Assembly: GCA_016283575.1 (NCBI GenBank)
Contig: JAEEND010000022.1
Location: forward strand, 62,001-126,000
Direction: 5' to 3'
Source: Lachnospiraceae bacterium
GTDB taxonomy: Bacteria; Bacillota; Clostridia; Lachnospirales; Lachnospiraceae
Length of the DNA: 64,000 nucleotides
Part shown: one piece after another, positions 62,559 through 64,000 of the stretch
Layout: each line of letters begins with the position of its first letter
Numbering within the stretch: the first letter of the stretch is position 1
The notes under the pieces: generated by a model
What the model was told of the DNA's origin: nothing
Seen by the model: the letters and a program-made list of their open reading frames with translations, nothing else
Database searches by the model: none
Translations under genes and position numbers: made by a program

Positions 62559-63467
62559 ATGGACATATTTTTGAAGTTAATAATTATACTTACATTGATC
62601 TGCGTAGCATTATTTCTTATCTACCTGATCATAAAGCTCATAAAGAAAGATTCCGTAACAAAACCGTCAGAGATCATATCCATGGTTAATGAAGGACATG
62701 AGCAGGGGGTTTTGGAAACTGCGGAAGCGACAATGATCAATAATATCTTTGATTTCGTGGATAAAGAAGCCGGTGAGATCATGACCAACAGAAAGGATAT
62801 TGTTTCCGTTGACAAGAACTCAAAGCTTTCGGATGCCATAAGTTTCATGCTTTCTAATTCGAATTCCCGTTATCCGGTTTTTGATGAAAATCTTGACCAT
62901 ATCATTGGTATTCTTTTCCTTAAGGATGCCATGAGATTTTTGTCAAAGGATGAAACTTTGGGTGAAAAGCCTATTGTTGAGATAAAAGGGCTGATCCGTA
63001 AAGCCATGTTTATTACGGAAACCATGAATATCAATGACCTGTTTAAATCAATGCAGTCTAAAAAGACCCAGCTTGCCATAGTTGTTGATGAATACGGTCA
63101 GACTGTTGGACTTATCGCCATGGAAGATATTCTTGAAGAGATTGTCGGTAATATCATGGATGAATATGATGTGGAAGAAAAGCATATTAAGAAGCGTGGC
63201 GAAGGTGAATATATCGTAGATGGATTCACGCCCTTGTCCGAATTGGAAGAAAGCCTTAAAGTATGCTTTAATACTGAAGAATTTGAAACTTTGAACGGTT
63301 TCATGATTTCGAAGCTTGATCGTCTTCCCGAAAAAGATGAAGTATTCAGCGTAGATGTTGATGATTATGAATTCAGTGTTCTTTCGGTTGAAAACAGAAT
63401 GATAACAAAAGTCGCCGTAAAGAAAATTGGTAATAAAGAAACAGAGAAAGAAGAGGAAAACAAGTAA
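62559..63467 (+). CDS. CBS-domain pair protein, CorC/HlyC type
   Basis: 302 residues from ATG 62559 after ACGGAG; the tracked TTG 62538 precedes that site. One N-terminal membrane segment ([22 protein letters not shown]), then two CBS domains (~65-195: [11 protein letters not shown]... and [47 protein letters not shown]), then a CorC_HlyC C-terminal domain (~215-290). The DUF21 (CNNM) membrane domain of the full-length family is absent, so it is the short type. Possibly involved in Mg2+/Co2+ homeostasis. Stop overlaps the next ATG (TAATG). Confidence 0.88.
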   Translation: MDIFLKLIIILTLICVALFLIYLIIKLIKKDSVTKPSEIISMVNEGHEQGVLETAEATMINNIFDFVDKEAGEIMTNRKDIVSVDKNSKLSDAISFMLSNSNSRYPVFDENLDHIIGILFLKDAMRFLSKDETLGEKPIVEIKGLIRKAMFITETMNINDLFKSMQSKKTQLAIVVDEYGQTVGLIAMEDILEEIVGNIMDEYDVEEKHIKKRGEGEYIVDGFTPLSELEESLKVCFNTEEFETLNGFMISKLDRLPEKDEVFSVDVDDYEFSVLSVENRMITKVAVKKIGNKETEKEEENK

Positions 63468-64000
63468 TGTCAGGACATTCAAAATTTGCCAACATTAAGC
63501 ACAAAAAGGAAAAGAATGATGCTGCAAAGGGTAAGATCTTTACTATCATCGGCAGAGAAATTGCAGTTGCAGTTAAAGAAGGCGGTCCCGATCCTGCCAA
63601 CAATTTTAAGCTTGCTACAGTAATTGCAAAGGCTAAAGCCAACAACGTTCCCAATGATACTATTGAACGCGGAATTAAAAAGGCTGCAGGCGAAGGCAAC
63701 GCCGTTAACTATGAATACTGCTCTTATGAAGGATACGGCCCCAACGGTATAGCGATTATCGTTGATTGTCTTACAGATAACAAGAACAGAACAGCAGCTA
63801 ACGTAAGAAGCGCTTTCACGAAGGGTAACGGAAGCATCGGTACTCAGGGATGCGTATCCTTTATGTTTGATAAAAAGGGTCAGATCATCGTTGACAAAGA
63901 AGAATGCGATATGGATGCCGACACTTTAATGCTTACTGTATTGGATCTTGGAGCTGAAGATTTCAACGAAGAAGATGATTGCTATGAAATTCTTACAGAT
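63467..64000 (+). CDS. YebC/PmpR-family protein, N-terminal part (cut by window edge)
   Basis: Open to the window end, 178 residues visible, hence missing from the ORF track. Start [32 protein letters not shown] and [29 protein letters not shown] are diagnostic of the YebC/TACO1 family, linked to transcription control and to translation of difficult stretches. The usual length is ~240, so ~60 residues are missing. Confidence 0.94.
   Translation, partial: MSGHSKFANIKHKKEKNDAAKGKIFTIIGREIAVAVKEGGPDPANNFKLATVIAKAKANNVPNDTIERGIKKAAGEGNAVNYEYCSYEGYGPNGIAIIVDCLTDNKNRTAANVRSAFTKGNGSIGTQGCVSFMFDKKGQIIVDKEECDMDADTLMLTVLDLGAEDFNEEDDCYEILTD

Noticed and set aside
1-64000. Mobile elements, prophage, tRNA/rRNA genes or CRISPR
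   Set aside because: No transposase, integrase, att-like repeats, cloverleaf sequence or regular repeat-spacer pattern was seen by eye. A tRNAscan or CRISPR-finder run would confirm it.

Overview
The window looks like a low-GC, Gram-positive anaerobe of the Clostridia, most likely a Lachnospiraceae member (Butyrivibrio/Roseburia-like). The supporting signs are A/T-rich codon use with frequent AGA, strong AGGAGG-type ribosome sites with occasional TTG/GTG starts, and TGnTATAAT promoters. The metabolic gene set also fits: an rnfCDGEAB operon, a Na+-pumping decarboxylase cluster, ATP-dependent PEP carboxykinase, a Re-citrate-synthase-like gene beside isocitrate dehydrogenase, Rex, and a class B sortase. 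The taxonomic call is inference from gene content. The region is chromosomal and mostly core. I see no phage, IS element, CRISPR array, tRNA or rRNA.

Layout. 1-5.7 kb: 3' part of alaS, a sugar-binding-protein-like/GGDEF sensor, rpsU (too short for the ORF track), a membrane phosphoesterase and scpAB. 5.7-11.1 kb: a five-gene biotin-dependent cluster (12S-like carboxyltransferase, lipoprotein/OadG hybrid, biotin carrier, OadB Na+ pump, OadA-type carboxyltransferase). 11.1-17.3 kb: TetR and RpiR regulators, a BaiN-like flavoprotein, cmk, ispH, an S1 protein and cheR. 17.4-18.5 kb (minus): a YprB-like exonuclease. 18.6-25.3 kb: rnfCDGEAB plus a GH25-like protein. 25.3-26.1 kb (minus): an AP2-domain protein. 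26.2-33.7 kb: thrC, a REC-GGDEF regulator, a small membrane protein, deoC, an aminopeptidase P and pckA. 33.7-39.4 kb: truA (possibly leaderless), a probable 6S RNA, a YihY/BrkB protein, and a T-box leader controlling pheST. 39.4-47.3 kb: M18 aminopeptidase, queA, an LtaS-like sulfatase-fold enzyme, a PilZ protein, an EF-G-like GTPase and an Hpt protein. 47.3-56.1 kb: a structured intergenic region, a class B sortase and two large leucine-rich-repeat surface proteins with SPxT[AG]D sorting signals. 56.1-64 kb: Re-citrate-synthase-like gene/GntR/icd, rex, a coiled-coil protein, NAD(P)HX repair, a CBS-domain protein and the start of a YebC-family gene.

How it works together. Carbon and redox: PEP carboxykinase and the biotin cluster meet at oxaloacetate/pyruvate. 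The Re-citrate-synthase-like gene and icd give an oxidative route to 2-oxoglutarate, with aconitase elsewhere. Rnf couples ferredoxin oxidation and NAD+ reduction to an ion gradient, the OadB pump also exports Na+, and Rex senses NADH/NAD+. Signalling: two diguanylate cyclases, both without the RxxD inhibitory site, plus a PilZ receptor and an Hpt protein point to active c-di-GMP and phosphorelay signalling. Surface: the sortase sits directly upstream of the two proteins it probably anchors.

The leads most worth checking are the transcarboxylase-like set combined with a Na+ pump; the Re-citrate-synthase/GntR/icd operon with a perfect palindrome over its -10; the AP2 protein with a worn HNH core; the long charged tail with a cysteine cluster on RnfE; the altered GTPase motifs of the EF-G-like protein; and the GH25-like protein lacking a catalytic Asp. 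None is proven novel from sequence alone.
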